A stretch of 64,000 nucleotides of DNA from DASQBT01 sp963746955 (lineage in GTDB: Bacteria > Pseudomonadota > Gammaproteobacteria > Burkholderiales > Thiobacillaceae), in assembly GCA_963746955.1 (NCBI GenBank), contig CAVVDR010000017.1, positions 130,034 through 194,033 on the forward strand. The letters are read 5' to 3'. Shown one piece after another: positions 44,727-53,981 of this stretch. The notes beneath the pieces are model-generated. The model ran no database searches. It had not been told where the DNA came from and saw nothing but the letters and a program-made list of their open reading frames with translations. Every line of letters starts with the position of its first letter. The stretch's first letter is position 1. The position numbers were made by a program, and so were the translations under genes.

Positions 44727-45304
44727 GAATGCCTTGCGCGTCTTCTCAATAACCAGTAGAGCCCGCCCACGTTGGGCGTCCACTCCCGCAGCATGGCGAG
44801 CAGGAAGAATTCCTCAAGCTGGCTGGCGACGGCGAGGCATACTCCGGTCCAGAACAGCCAGGCATTGAAACCCCATAGGAACAATACGGCGATGAATCCG
44901 CCCAAGGCATAGGCGGTTGCGCGTGACAGGAAAGTGTGGAAGCTGGCCATCCGGCCGTAACGCAGAAAGCCGGCAAGACTGCCGCCTATCCAAAGGCCGA
45001 CCACCAAAAAGAAGATGCCGGCATTGTCGCTGACCACGTGCGGATGGAACACCCAGATCCCGTAAGCCGCTACACCGAACAGCAAAAGGTCGGCCATTGA
45101 ATCAAGTCGCGCGCCGAGCTCCGAAGTGAATCCGAAATAACGCGCAATGGCGCCGTCAAGAATGTCGCTCAGCAGCGCCGCGACCAGCAGCCAGGCAAAG
45201 GCCTCGCGCTGCCCAAAATAAGCCAGTGCCACCAGCACGGGAGTTGCGGCCAGCCGCAAGGCGGAAATGATGTTGGGTATGTGGGACGCGGACAGCGGCA
45301 TCAT
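44723..45304 (-). CDS. CDP-alcohol phosphatidyltransferase
   Basis: 193 residues, about six membrane helices. The catalytic motif D-x2-D-G-x2-A-R-x8-G-x3-D-x3-D is complete at Asp47, Asp50-Gly51, Ala54-Arg55, Gly64, Asp68 and Asp72. It displaces CMP from a CDP-lipid with an alcohol such as glycerol phosphate, serine or inositol; the alcohol cannot be told. Start at 45304 (or 45301) right after AGGAGGAGG. Paired with the CdsA-like protein it would give a complete head-group transfer module. Confidence 0.88.
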   Translation of the reverse strand: MMPLSASHIPNIISALRLAATPVLVALAYFGQREAFAWLLVAALLSDILDGAIARYFGFTSELGARLDSMADLLLFGVAAYGIWVFHPHVVSDNAGIFFLVVGLWIGGSLAGFLRYGRMASFHTFLSRATAYALGGFIAVLFLWGFNAWLFWTGVCLAVASQLEEFFLLAMLREWTPNVGGLYWLLRRRARHS

Positions 45305-45348
45305 GCCTCCTCCTGAAATTGTCTTGTTTGCTTCGCCAGGCCGAAGGC

Positions 45349-46929
45349 TCACAGGCTGGCGTCGAGTTTGGCCTGCAGGCCGGGATAATCGATCTTGGCA
45401 TTGTGCCGCGCGTCCAGGGGAATGCGGGAAACGCTGACCACGCGGTCTATGCCGGCCCACGGCACGGCCTTTGCCAGGTCTTCCGGATCGGCGCGATCGG
45501 CGCTGGGTCTCAATTCCACGACCAGAAGTCGCTGGCCGCGATAAGAGACGAAAGCCGTGCGGGCAATTCTGGAATCGTCGGCCAGGACCGCCTCGACCAT
45601 GAGCGGGTACCGGCCGTCCGGTGCTTCGCCCAGACGCGCAGCGCAGCGGCCGGTGAGCCACAAGCGATTCTGCTCATCAAGCCAGCCCGAATCGCCGGTG
45701 CGGTGCCAGACCTTGCCGCCAACACGGAACTTGGTTTCTGCATCGCCGTGGCCATTCAAATACCCGGCCGAAACATGAGGGCCGCTCACCACAATCTCGC
45801 CGCGTGCGCCGCAGGGCAGAGCCATGCCGTGCATTGCCGCGTCAGAGAGGCTCGCCAGCGGCTGGCCCCAGCGATCCGGCAGGATCGCGAGCCTGATTTC
45901 GGCAACGGGCTTGCCTGCCGGGAGTCCTGAGCCCTGTTTGATGGCTGCGCGATCGGCAAGACTGATCGCTTCGTGCGCGAGCAGGGCGATGGGTTCGGCC
46001 TCGGTGGAACCATATAGCGCAGCTACCCGGGCCAGCGGTGCAACTTGTGCAAACTTGTCCAATACGCGCGGGAACACCGGTGCACCGCCAGCGAAGACGG
46101 CACGCAGCGAGGCCAGGGGCCGGCCAAGCGCCAGGCTGTAATCGGCAAGGCGCTCCACCAGGGACGGCGAGGCCAGCAGGCTGTCGGCATTCCATCTGCT
46201 GATGGCGCCGGCAATGCGGGCCGGGTCCGCTGCGCCCGGCCTGCGCAGATCCACATCGGGGATCAGGCTGGTTACTCCGCGGCCGAGATTGGCCATTACC
46301 AGGGCCGGCATGGTGGCCAGGTTGATGCCGCCCGGACGCAGATCCAGGTGCCTCGCCAGAATGTCCTGGGTCGCCGCCAACAAATTGTGATTGCGCAGCA
46401 GGCCCTTGGCGGCGCCCGTGCTGCCGCTGGTGAAGCTGAGCATGGCAGGCGCATCGTCCAGATCGGTGAGCGCGTATTCGATGGGAGGCATGCTCTGCGC
46501 AGCATTGAGTGAGGTCGTTCCCGGAAACCACCCGTGCGCGACAAACGCCGGCTTGATGGCGCGCAGTTCCGGTTTCAGCAGGCGCAACAGACAGGCCAGC
46601 GGGCTGCCCACGAAGACCTTCAAAGGCAGGGAGCCGCGGCAGTGTTCGAGCTGGGCGGCGGCCTTCGCGGGGTCGATGAAGATCAGAACCGCGCCCAGCC
46701 TGAGCGCGGCGGCGATAACCTCGTAGAGAACAGCGGACATGGGCACCAGCATCACGATGCCGTCGCCGCAGCCCACGCCTGCCTTTGCCAATAGAGCTGC
46801 AATCTGCATGGACCGGGTGCGCAGATCGGCAAACGAGGTACTGCGTTCCGCGCCCCATGGTCCGTCGATGATGGCTGGCGCATCCGGGGTGCGGCGTGCG
46901 GCCTCATCCAACAATGCAACGATGTTCAC
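45349..46929 (-). CDS. Acyl-AMP ligase (ANL superfamily, OleC-like)
   Basis: 526 residues from the GTG at 46929, which overlaps the GNAT stop (GTGA); the longer open frame upstream is antisense-like. The A3 motif LSFTSGSTGAAKG, LYGSTEAEP (A5) and WHRTGDSGWLDEQNRLWLTGR (A7-A8 region) are present, and the catalytic Lys is likely in RHNAKIDYPGL near the end. Activates a carboxylate with ATP; OleC-type enzymes of this general shape form beta-lactones, and others load fatty acids. Substrate unknown. In this operon an acyl donor for the special lipid or an acid made from the isoprenoid arm is plausible. Confidence 0.82.
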   Translation of the reverse strand: MNIVALLDEAARRTPDAPAIIDGPWGAERSTSFADLRTRSMQIAALLAKAGVGCGDGIVMLVPMSAVLYEVIAAALRLGAVLIFIDPAKAAAQLEHCRGSLPLKVFVGSPLACLLRLLKPELRAIKPAFVAHGWFPGTTSLNAAQSMPPIEYALTDLDDAPAMLSFTSGSTGAAKGLLRNHNLLAATQDILARHLDLRPGGINLATMPALVMANLGRGVTSLIPDVDLRRPGAADPARIAGAISRWNADSLLASPSLVERLADYSLALGRPLASLRAVFAGGAPVFPRVLDKFAQVAPLARVAALYGSTEAEPIALLAHEAISLADRAAIKQGSGLPAGKPVAEIRLAILPDRWGQPLASLSDAAMHGMALPCGARGEIVVSGPHVSAGYLNGHGDAETKFRVGGKVWHRTGDSGWLDEQNRLWLTGRCAARLGEAPDGRYPLMVEAVLADDSRIARTAFVSYRGQRLLVVELRPSADRADPEDLAKAVPWAGIDRVVSVSRIPLDARHNAKIDYPGLQAKLDASL

Positions 46930-47909
46930 AAAGGTTTGGCGTAGAGGGTGTAGCGGCGGAAATCGCGCATCAGGGGCCGATCCAGCAGGCGTGAAGCATT
47001 GTCTTCGTGCATCAGGGCATGGATGGTGCGGTGCATGCCGAGCGCGCGTGCGGATTGGTTGATCCGCGCCAGCATCACGGCCGCGAGCCCCTTGCCGTGA
47101 TGGGCCTGTTGAACCGCGATGCTCTTGACGACGACCGTGTCCACAGGCTCGCCGCGCCGTGCCTGCAGCAGGTCCGGCAGTGCCAGGCAGAAGGCGACCG
47201 GGGCGCCGTGCCACTCCATGATCAGGACCAGCTCCGGCCTGATCTGGGCCAGGAGCGGAGTGTAGAGATCAAGGAATTCGGCCTCGGTAATTGGGACATA
47301 GAGAAAGTTGTCGCGAAATGCCTCGCGGGAGACTTGCCACAATCGTCCCAGTTCCGCGTCAAGGTCGTGGCTTGCGAGGGGACGCAGCGAATAGCCTTTG
47401 CGTTCCAGGCGCTGCATCAGGGCGCTGCGGTCCTTGCAGCGGGCATTGTCTTCGTTGATCGAGGAATAGAACTGCGCCAATGGATGAAAACCCGCGGCCT
47501 CGAAGTGCAGGGGCCAGTCATCCGGATTGTCCGGCTCAAGAAAGAAGCGCGGTGCGTCGCCGCGCGCGGTGAGGAACCGATAGCGGCGCCAGGTGCTGCC
47601 ATCCATGGGGCCGATTGCCACACTGCAACCCTGCAGAGTAAGTGCCCGACACGCGTCACTGAGGATTGTTGCGGCACTGAAGCGGTCTTTCTCCGCGTAG
47701 TGGCCGATCAGGCCCACCCGCTCGTCGGGCAGCTCGGGCACTTGGCGCCACCAGAGTGCGGCACGCACTAGCAGGCGGCCTTGATTTCGCAACATGAGGA
47801 GCGCATCGGGGGCCTGCTGCCGCACCATCGCAGGGCTCAGATCCGACAGGCCCTTGATGCTGCAGAAGAGTTCGAGGTCGGCTTGATCGAGGGGACTGAT
47901 GACGGTCAT
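46926..47909 (-). CDS. GNAT-family acyltransferase-like protein
   Basis: 327 residues, longer than simple GNATs. It resembles two GNAT-like halves: N-terminal WRRYRFLTARGDAPRFFLEP and C-terminal VVVKSIAVQQAHHGKGLAAVMLARINQSARALG, where the QxxHHGKG loop matches the acyl-CoA-binding Q/RxxGxG/A region. Such long GNATs (YghO-like) transfer acyl or aminoacyl groups, sometimes in N-acyl lipid formation. Its stop overlaps the ligase start and its start follows the kinase-like gene by 6 bp. Confidence 0.75.
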   Translation of the reverse strand: MTVISPLDQADLELFCSIKGLSDLSPAMVRQQAPDALLMLRNQGRLLVRAALWWRQVPELPDERVGLIGHYAEKDRFSAATILSDACRALTLQGCSVAIGPMDGSTWRRYRFLTARGDAPRFFLEPDNPDDWPLHFEAAGFHPLAQFYSSINEDNARCKDRSALMQRLERKGYSLRPLASHDLDAELGRLWQVSREAFRDNFLYVPITEAEFLDLYTPLLAQIRPELVLIMEWHGAPVAFCLALPDLLQARRGEPVDTVVVKSIAVQQAHHGKGLAAVMLARINQSARALGMHRTIHALMHEDNASRLLDRPLMRDFRRYTLYAKPL

Positions 47910-47915
47910 GGAGGA

Positions 47916-49268
47916 CTAGATCCCGACAGGAAGCAGAACCGGCGCAAAGGCCAGTAGAGAACTGAGCGCGGCGACCACGGACTGGCGCAGCCAGCGGCCG
48001 CTATCGACCGGAAACCGCTCCAGTTCCGGCTGGACAGTGGCGAACACAATGGTGGCGGCGACCACCGCCAGCGCAGCACCGCCGAAGCTGAGCATGGCTG
48101 CCGCGTGCAGTCCCTTGAACAGAAGTATGGACGGAATCAACAGCAGGATGCCCTTGGCGCTGCTCATGGCAATGCTGTTCCGCAGAGACGCATCGGGCTG
48201 CGCGCGGCGGTGGCGCACCAGCGCAATAATGGAGAGGTCCGCCCCGTAAACCGCGGCGTACGCGGCGTATATGCGGGGATCCCGGTAACGCCAGAACAGC
48301 AGCAGCCAGACAATGGCACCGAACAGGTTGGCCAGCGCCACCGGAAAATTGAACATGCGCAGATGATCGGTGGGCGTACGGCGCGTCACCGAGGTATACA
48401 CGATGAGCAGGATGAGTGGGGGCACGACCCAGTGCCAGCCGGCAATCGCCCACGACACGTAGCCCCACAGGGCAACGCCGAACAGGCCGTCGTCGGCGAG
48501 CGTGGTGTGCCTGCGCCAGTAGCGGATGAACAGCGACAGCGCCACGAGGAAGCCCAGATGCTGGAGCAGCTCCGCTGCGTCGAGGTGGAGGAAGGTTCTC
48601 AGCAGCACGTAGCTGAAGAGGGGAATGATGAGGTTATCCATGCCCCACCAGGCGGCGGCCTCAGCCATCATGACCATCAGGCCGATATTGATGCCGATCA
48701 GCAGGCTTTCCGGTCGCGGGGTGTCGGTAAACAGCAGTACCGGCACGTGCACGCAGAAGAAGGCGGCTAGAAAGAAGGCGACCGAGCCCTCGACGGTCTT
48801 GCCGCCACCACTTACCGTATAGAACACCTTGCCGTACGCCTTGCCGACCAGAGCCGCGAAGGCGTCGGCAATCGCCAGTATCAGCAGGGGAACACCATAC
48901 AGCAGCGGGTTGTCGTGGGCCCAGGTGAACAGCAGCAGCACACTCAGGACGAAACCGTATTCGCCCGCCGTATTGCGCTGGACGGCAGCCAGCACCTGTC
49001 CGGGCCCGGCCCTGAGGATCGGCACGGTGCGCAGCAGGGTGAACAGGGCAATGCTGGATGCAACCAGGACCAGCACCGGCGCGGGGCTGGAAAACAGCCA
49101 GGGCAAGGGCAGGGCGAGCAGGCCGCCACCCAGATGGAAAAGCTTGCGTACCAGTTCTGGGTGCGGGTGGGCCAGTACCTGCCAGGCACGCAGAACGGCG
49201 AACAGCAGCACCATGCCTGCCAGTATGGCGGGGATGGCGAGCCAGGGATTGAGGTTGAGCGGTGTCAT
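47916..49268 (-). CDS. Phytol/dolichol-kinase-like integral membrane protein
   Basis: 450 residues, 12 or more membrane helices. ELVRKLFHLGGGLLALPLPWLF, ILAIADAFAALVGKAYGK and GGGKTVEGSVAFFLAAFF are the marks of the CTP-dependent polyprenol kinase family (dolichol kinase SEC59, phytol kinase VTE5), itself related to CdsA. The second half (~260-450) is an additional hydrophobic domain without recognised motifs (TVRRTPTDHLRMFNFP region). It probably phosphorylates a prenol or similar lipid alcohol; substrate is inferred. The ATG overlaps the DUF3419 stop (ATGA). Confidence 0.78.
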   Translation of the reverse strand: MTPLNLNPWLAIPAILAGMVLLFAVLRAWQVLAHPHPELVRKLFHLGGGLLALPLPWLFSSPAPVLVLVASSIALFTLLRTVPILRAGPGQVLAAVQRNTAGEYGFVLSVLLLFTWAHDNPLLYGVPLLILAIADAFAALVGKAYGKVFYTVSGGGKTVEGSVAFFLAAFFCVHVPVLLFTDTPRPESLLIGINIGLMVMMAEAAAWWGMDNLIIPLFSYVLLRTFLHLDAAELLQHLGFLVALSLFIRYWRRHTTLADDGLFGVALWGYVSWAIAGWHWVVPPLILLIVYTSVTRRTPTDHLRMFNFPVALANLFGAIVWLLLFWRYRDPRIYAAYAAVYGADLSIIALVRHRRAQPDASLRNSIAMSSAKGILLLIPSILLFKGLHAAAMLSFGGAALAVVAATIVFATVQPELERFPVDSGRWLRQSVVAALSSLLAFAPVLLPVGI

Positions 49269-50371
49269 GCCAGTGCCTCAACATGCAGCGCGCCATAAAA
49301 TGCCGCTTTGTTCTGGAGTAATAGCCTGGCGGCCAAATCATCCAGGGGCCGCAACCGGTTTCTCAGTCGTTCGGGACAGGTGCGCGGCGCCAGCATGTTC
49401 CAGTAGGCGATGCGGCCGCCGCTGTGCCCTGTCCGTGCGATCTGCTCGAAGGCTGACTGGGTGGCGGACTCTGACAAGTACTCGAATATGTCTGACAGGT
49501 TGAAGCGGTCGATGCTGTTGTCCGCTGCGCCGGCGATGGCCGACTCCAATGACTCGACGCGCCATTCCAGACGGTCCAGATGGTTGCGGATAAGGTCGAA
49601 ATTCTCTGCCCGCAAAGCATGAGGCAGGGCGTTGGTAAAGCGGCCGAAAGCGATCCACTGCAGATGGGGGTTCATCGCCGGATCGAGCGTCGTCATGGCA
49701 TGCCGGATGCGGGCCAAAGCTGTCTCGGCCATGTCTCCCTCCGCATAGCGGAAGAACTCCGGATCGCGGCCCAGCCGGCCCATCACAAGACGTGAGAAAA
49801 ACAGACGCAGCAGCCAGTGCCAGCGCCGGTTGGACCAGACCTCATGGAAATACCGTTCCCGCGCAGCTTGGCTCCTGGGTTCGAACAAGGCTTCGATTTC
49901 GCTGCGTTTGTGGATGAGCGGCAGCACGTAGCGGCGGAACAGGGCGAAATAGGATTCAAACTTGCCCGCCGACCCGACGCCGGCCGTGATCAGGTTCTGG
50001 CGATCGTCCCAGAAGCGGCGCGTCGCGGACGCGAGCTCGGGGCGCAACTTGTGGTAGAGCGTGTTCCGGCGGCTGCTCGGACGGGCGCCCAGGAGTTCGA
50101 GCATCTGGACATGCTCGAGGCGGCGAAACGCAGCACACTTGATTTCGAGGCAGGCGATCTGGGCCGGTGACAAGTCCACCGCGATCACCTTGGCAGGTCG
50201 GCATGCCAGGAGCGAAAGGCTGTTTTCTCCGCCGGATGCGATTGACAGGCACACATCGCCGGGCTGCACGTCGAGCGCTTCCAGCATGACGTCCGCATCT
50301 TCCCAGCACATGGCATAGCGGATGATGGACATGTCCGCACGGGCGCTGATTTCACTGGCGGGTTTGTTCAT
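49265..50371 (-). CDS. DUF3419 protein, BtaA-like aminocarboxypropyltransferase family
   Basis: 368 residues. SIIRYAMCWEDADVMLEAL at the start, the SAM-binding block GDVCLSIASGGENSLSLLA with VIAVDLSPAQIACLEIKCAAF (about 37-79), and SIDRFNLSDIFEYLS late in the chain are DUF3419/BtaA features. BtaA moves the 3-amino-3-carboxypropyl group of S-adenosylmethionine to diacylglycerol to start betaine lipid (DGTS) synthesis. No BtaB methyltransferase is present here, so the group may be attached to a different lipid or the product may be left unmethylated. Both flanks overlap by 4 bp. Confidence 0.82.
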   Translation of the reverse strand: MNKPASEISARADMSIIRYAMCWEDADVMLEALDVQPGDVCLSIASGGENSLSLLACRPAKVIAVDLSPAQIACLEIKCAAFRRLEHVQMLELLGARPSSRRNTLYHKLRPELASATRRFWDDRQNLITAGVGSAGKFESYFALFRRYVLPLIHKRSEIEALFEPRSQAARERYFHEVWSNRRWHWLLRLFFSRLVMGRLGRDPEFFRYAEGDMAETALARIRHAMTTLDPAMNPHLQWIAFGRFTNALPHALRAENFDLIRNHLDRLEWRVESLESAIAGAADNSIDRFNLSDIFEYLSESATQSAFEQIARTGHSGGRIAYWNMLAPRTCPERLRNRLRPLDDLAARLLLQNKAAFYGALHVEALA

Positions 50372-53040
50372 GCGCGCGCATCCGGCGCGGCGACACGCAC
50401 CACCGCACCGCTCGCGCCGTCCATCTCCACCCAGTCGCCATCCTTGAGCCAGCGGGTCAGGGCGGGCAGGGCGACGATGGTGGGCAGCCCCAGTTCGCGC
50501 GCAACGATCGCCGAGTGGGACAGCAGGCTGCCGCGCTCGACCAGGAGTCCGGATGCGGAGGGAAACACCATCACCCAGCCGGGGTCGGTGCGCTCCGCAA
50601 CGATTATTTCGCCGCGCCGGATTCCGGCATCGCGCGGGTCGCGGATCACCCGCACCGGTCCGCGTACGATCCCCGGGCAGCAGCCGGTGCCGCTGCAATG
50701 GTCACCCTCGGGCAGGGCTTGTTCCTGTGCCGTAGTGAAGGCGTGGCCGCGGTAGGGCACGCCGCGGGTCTCGAACCGTTCGGCCGGCTCGTCAGCTTGT
50801 TCATAGGTTTCGAACTCGCGCCGCCGCAGCGCAACCAGGCCGGCAAGATCGGTGGTCGTGGCGCGGCCTTCGACGTAGCCCAGCATCTCGTCCCACTCCA
50901 GATAGAACACGTCACGCGGCTGTTGCAGAACATCGAGGGCCGCAAGACGCCTGCCGATCTCAAGCGCGATCATGCGAGCCCGGCCGAACACGCGGGTGCG
51001 CTCGAAGCGCAGGTTCTCGCGGGTGCGCACGCGGGTCCGCGCGTGGGCGAGCACCCAGTTGAATAGAACGCGGCGCAAGGGTTGCCTGTAGAGCGCGCGC
51101 CTGACGCGATCTTCGGCCTGGCGCCGCAGTTGGATTTCCGGTTCGCTCAGGACTGGCGCGCGTCCCGCCTGGATGCCACGCGCATACTGGCCGATGGCGC
51201 GCAGCAGGGGCGAAGGGTCGTCGTGCAGGGTGGGGCTTTCGAGCTTGAGTTCCTCCATGCAGCGCTCGCCGAAGCGTTCAAGATAGTCGTCGAGCGCGCG
51301 AGAGAACGCGGGCTGATCCGCAGCCAGGACACGCATGCCTGCTGTGTCCGCCGCGCAAAGCGCCTCGACCAGCGCGGGTAGAGGGGCGGCCAGTTCGGCG
51401 AGCTGCTTGACCCGGCGCGCCGGCTCGGCGCTAACCATGCCCTGATCGGCGGAGAGCAGGTCGTTGTGCAAACTGCCTGCCGCATCGCCGATCCAGTTTT
51501 GCGTCAGGCGGCGCAGTATGCCGAAGAAGAACATGGTGGCGAAGTCATTGATGATAGGCGCGTCCCAGTGGGTGAGCAGACGCCGCTCCAGGTTGCGGCA
51601 ATAGGCCAGAAGTTCATCGGGACGCAGACGCGACAAGTCGGGGCGCGCCGTTCCCAAAGCCTGGTCCAGTCGCTGGTAGAAGCGCTTGATGCGGCGACCC
51701 AGGCCGGCGTAGGCAAGTATCAGGCCCCATAGTGTCGCCAGCAGGCGCAATCCATCGCGCAATCGATCGCCGGAATTGGCCTCGCCGACGCTGGCGGCCA
51801 GTTCGTTGCCCAGGCTCTCGCGCACCCCCATCATCTGTTCCATGAAGCGGCGGTTGAAGCGGTAGCCCGGCAGGATCGCCACCAGCCGGTACCAGTTGAA
51901 CAGGTTGTAGTACACCCGGCCGCGGATCAGCCCCAGCATGCAGCAGAACATGTCGCCACGTTCCTCGATCAGGGCCGGCGGGACGCGCATGATGCGGCAG
52001 AACTCACGGTACACATATTCGTAGGCACGGCGCGCAAACGAAAAAGTCAGCGGGGTGGTGATGCCGCTGTAGCTCTCGATGATGTTGGAGTTGTCCCAGA
52101 TCGCGCGCCGCCCATCCGGGTCGGGACGCTCGGCCAGTCCCGTGATGGGGCGGCTTTGCAGCAGATAAAGATGGCCTCCCGCGATGGTCCATTCGATGTC
52201 CTGCGGTCGGCCGAATTGGCGCTCGGCAGCGAGGGCGAGACTCGCGACCTGAGCAATCCAGTCGTCGTCGAGACAGGGCTGAGAGGCCTGCTCCTCGGGC
52301 ATCTGGACGACGCGAATGCCATTGGCACTGCCGGGGTCGGGGCGGTGGATGAGGCCTTTTTGCGCGATGCTGCGCTCGATGATCGCGCCGTCGCGCCCCA
52401 CGCGCCAAGTGTCTGCGCTGGCTTCGCCGGACACCAGGGCGGTGCCCAGGCCGGGCAGCGCACTGATCACCACCACGCTGCGCCGCCCGCTCACCGGATC
52501 GGCGCTGAAGGCGACGCCTGAAACTTCGCCCGCCACCATGCGCTGCACGATCACGGCCGGAGCGTTGGGCAGCGCGGGCAATTTAGCCTGCATTCGGTAG
52601 GTAACAATGCGTTCGCTGAATCCCGAACGCCACACCTGTGCCACCTGGGCGGCGACCGTGTCGGGACTGACATTGAGATAACTCTCCAACTGCCCGGCGA
52701 AGGAATGCGCGACGCTGTCCTCCTCCAGGGCCGAGGAGCGCACGGCGAAAAGGTCGGGGCCTGGGGACAGCCGGGCGCAGGCCGCATCGATCGCCCTGCG
52801 CACGTGCGGCACCGGGGCGAGCGAGGCCAGGGCAGCCTGCATGGCCTGCGCGCTCGTTCCCGCATTGAACGAGTCGGGTGCCGGCAGGCTATCCTTGAAA
52901 CTTGCGGGCAGAACAACGAACCATTCCGGGACCGGCAGCCCGGCCTGGGTCAGCACCGCGAGCGCCCTGGCCTTGCCTCCGGTTGGCGAGTCGGCCTGTA
53001 CCTGCGCGGGCCACATGACGTAGTCATCGCCGCTCTGCAC
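50368..53040 (-). CDS. PEP-synthase/rifampicin-phosphotransferase-like dikinase
   Basis: 890 residues from the GTG at 53040, placed 7 bp after AAAGGAC; an ATG at codon 9 is an alternative. N-terminal PPDK-type ATP-grasp domain (~10-330): GGKARALAVL, FAVRSSALEEDSVAHSFAGQ, VIVQRMVAGEVSGVAFSADP, IEWTIAGGHLYLLQSRPI. A long middle domain carries no recognised motif. The C-terminal swivelling phosphohistidine domain has ERTDPGWVMVFPSASGLLVE and GSLLSHSAIVARELGLPT with catalytic His about 842. There is no PEP-binding TIM barrel, as in rifampicin phosphotransferase, so the phosphate probably goes from ATP through His to a small acceptor. The acceptor is unknown. Confidence 0.82.
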   Translation of the reverse strand: MQSGDDYVMWPAQVQADSPTGGKARALAVLTQAGLPVPEWFVVLPASFKDSLPAPDSFNAGTSAQAMQAALASLAPVPHVRRAIDAACARLSPGPDLFAVRSSALEEDSVAHSFAGQLESYLNVSPDTVAAQVAQVWRSGFSERIVTYRMQAKLPALPNAPAVIVQRMVAGEVSGVAFSADPVSGRRSVVVISALPGLGTALVSGEASADTWRVGRDGAIIERSIAQKGLIHRPDPGSANGIRVVQMPEEQASQPCLDDDWIAQVASLALAAERQFGRPQDIEWTIAGGHLYLLQSRPITGLAERPDPDGRRAIWDNSNIIESYSGITTPLTFSFARRAYEYVYREFCRIMRVPPALIEERGDMFCCMLGLIRGRVYYNLFNWYRLVAILPGYRFNRRFMEQMMGVRESLGNELAASVGEANSGDRLRDGLRLLATLWGLILAYAGLGRRIKRFYQRLDQALGTARPDLSRLRPDELLAYCRNLERRLLTHWDAPIINDFATMFFFGILRRLTQNWIGDAAGSLHNDLLSADQGMVSAEPARRVKQLAELAAPLPALVEALCAADTAGMRVLAADQPAFSRALDDYLERFGERCMEELKLESPTLHDDPSPLLRAIGQYARGIQAGRAPVLSEPEIQLRRQAEDRVRRALYRQPLRRVLFNWVLAHARTRVRTRENLRFERTRVFGRARMIALEIGRRLAALDVLQQPRDVFYLEWDEMLGYVEGRATTTDLAGLVALRRREFETYEQADEPAERFETRGVPYRGHAFTTAQEQALPEGDHCSGTGCCPGIVRGPVRVIRDPRDAGIRRGEIIVAERTDPGWVMVFPSASGLLVERGSLLSHSAIVARELGLPTIVALPALTRWLKDGDWVEMDGASGAVVRVAAPDARA

Positions 53041-53051
53041 GCACGGTCCTT

Positions 53052-53981
53052 TCAATACACCGAACCCAGGCCCAGCGCCAGGAACAGGGCCAGGGTCCAA
53101 AGGCCGGACAAGGTGTTGAAGCGCCTGCCGCCATCAAGACTGGCGTTGCGCAGGAAGGCGGCAGAGGTGAGAACTGCGAGCACGAAGCACACGCTCGTGG
53201 CAACCGCGACCGGCGCGAGTGCATCGGTCCCGGATGACGCAAGCACGGCCAGCGCGCTGCCTGCCGCCATAAAGGCAAGCCAGGCGGCCACTGCTCCCCG
53301 CAGTCCCCAAACAACCGTATAGGTTTCCACCCCTTCCTGCTCGTCGATGGGCGCGCGGATCTTTCGCCCCACCTCGATCACGCAGAAGGCGAAATAGCTC
53401 GCGGCCAATAACCAGATCAGGCGAGGCGGCGCCGCCCCCACGGGCAACCAGTCACAGGCCGCAATGTACGCAGCGATCAAGGGCACGATGACGATGTGAC
53501 TCAGCATATAGACGAGCGCATGGGCCTTGAGCCAGGGGCGGACAAAGAACTCCACCCCCATCAGGCCGGAATAGATCCAGATCGCCAGCAAACCCCACAA
53601 CAGGCGTGCGTCCAGCAGCAGCGCGCCCGCCACCTGAATTGCGGCGGCGACGAACCACAGTTTGCGCAATTCAGCCAGGGTTACCACCCCGCGCGGCACA
53701 GGGCGGTAAGGGCGCCACCGTGCGTCTTCGTCGTAATCCTTGAACTCATCCAGGATGCGCAGTTGCAGGATGAGCAGAAAGGCGGTAGCGAACGCGACAG
53801 CGAAACCGGGCCGGCTCAATTCGCGCGCGGGCAAGCCGAGCCGCGCCGTGTAAGCCAGGATTCCAAAGCTGAAAGCGGCGATCAGGATGCCGTGCTGCAG
53901 GGGCGGAAAGCGCTCGGCGAAGTAGGTGTTCCAGCGCCGGGCAAAGCCTGGTTCATTACCCCCAACCCGGGCTTCGCTCAT
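53052..53981 (-). CDS. UbiA-family membrane prenyltransferase
   Basis: 309 residues, about nine helices. First Asp-rich motif: LRILDEFKDYDEDARWRPYR (74-93, with Asp78, Asp82, Asp84), followed by PVPRGVVTLAEL. Second motif: IEVGRKIRAPIDEQEGVETY (202-221). These bind Mg-prenyl diphosphate. The family attaches prenyl chains to quinone rings, haem, chlorophyll or, in Archaea, to geranylgeranylglyceryl phosphate; the acceptor here is unknown. The start at 53981 overlaps the HMG-CoA reductase stop (ATGA), directly linking the two isoprenoid enzymes. No aromatic-precursor gene is in the operon. Confidence 0.88.
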   Translation of the reverse strand: MSEARVGGNEPGFARRWNTYFAERFPPLQHGILIAAFSFGILAYTARLGLPARELSRPGFAVAFATAFLLILQLRILDEFKDYDEDARWRPYRPVPRGVVTLAELRKLWFVAAAIQVAGALLLDARLLWGLLAIWIYSGLMGVEFFVRPWLKAHALVYMLSHIVIVPLIAAYIAACDWLPVGAAPPRLIWLLAASYFAFCVIEVGRKIRAPIDEQEGVETYTVVWGLRGAVAAWLAFMAAGSALAVLASSGTDALAPVAVATSVCFVLAVLTSAAFLRNASLDGGRRFNTLSGLWTLALFLALGLGSVY

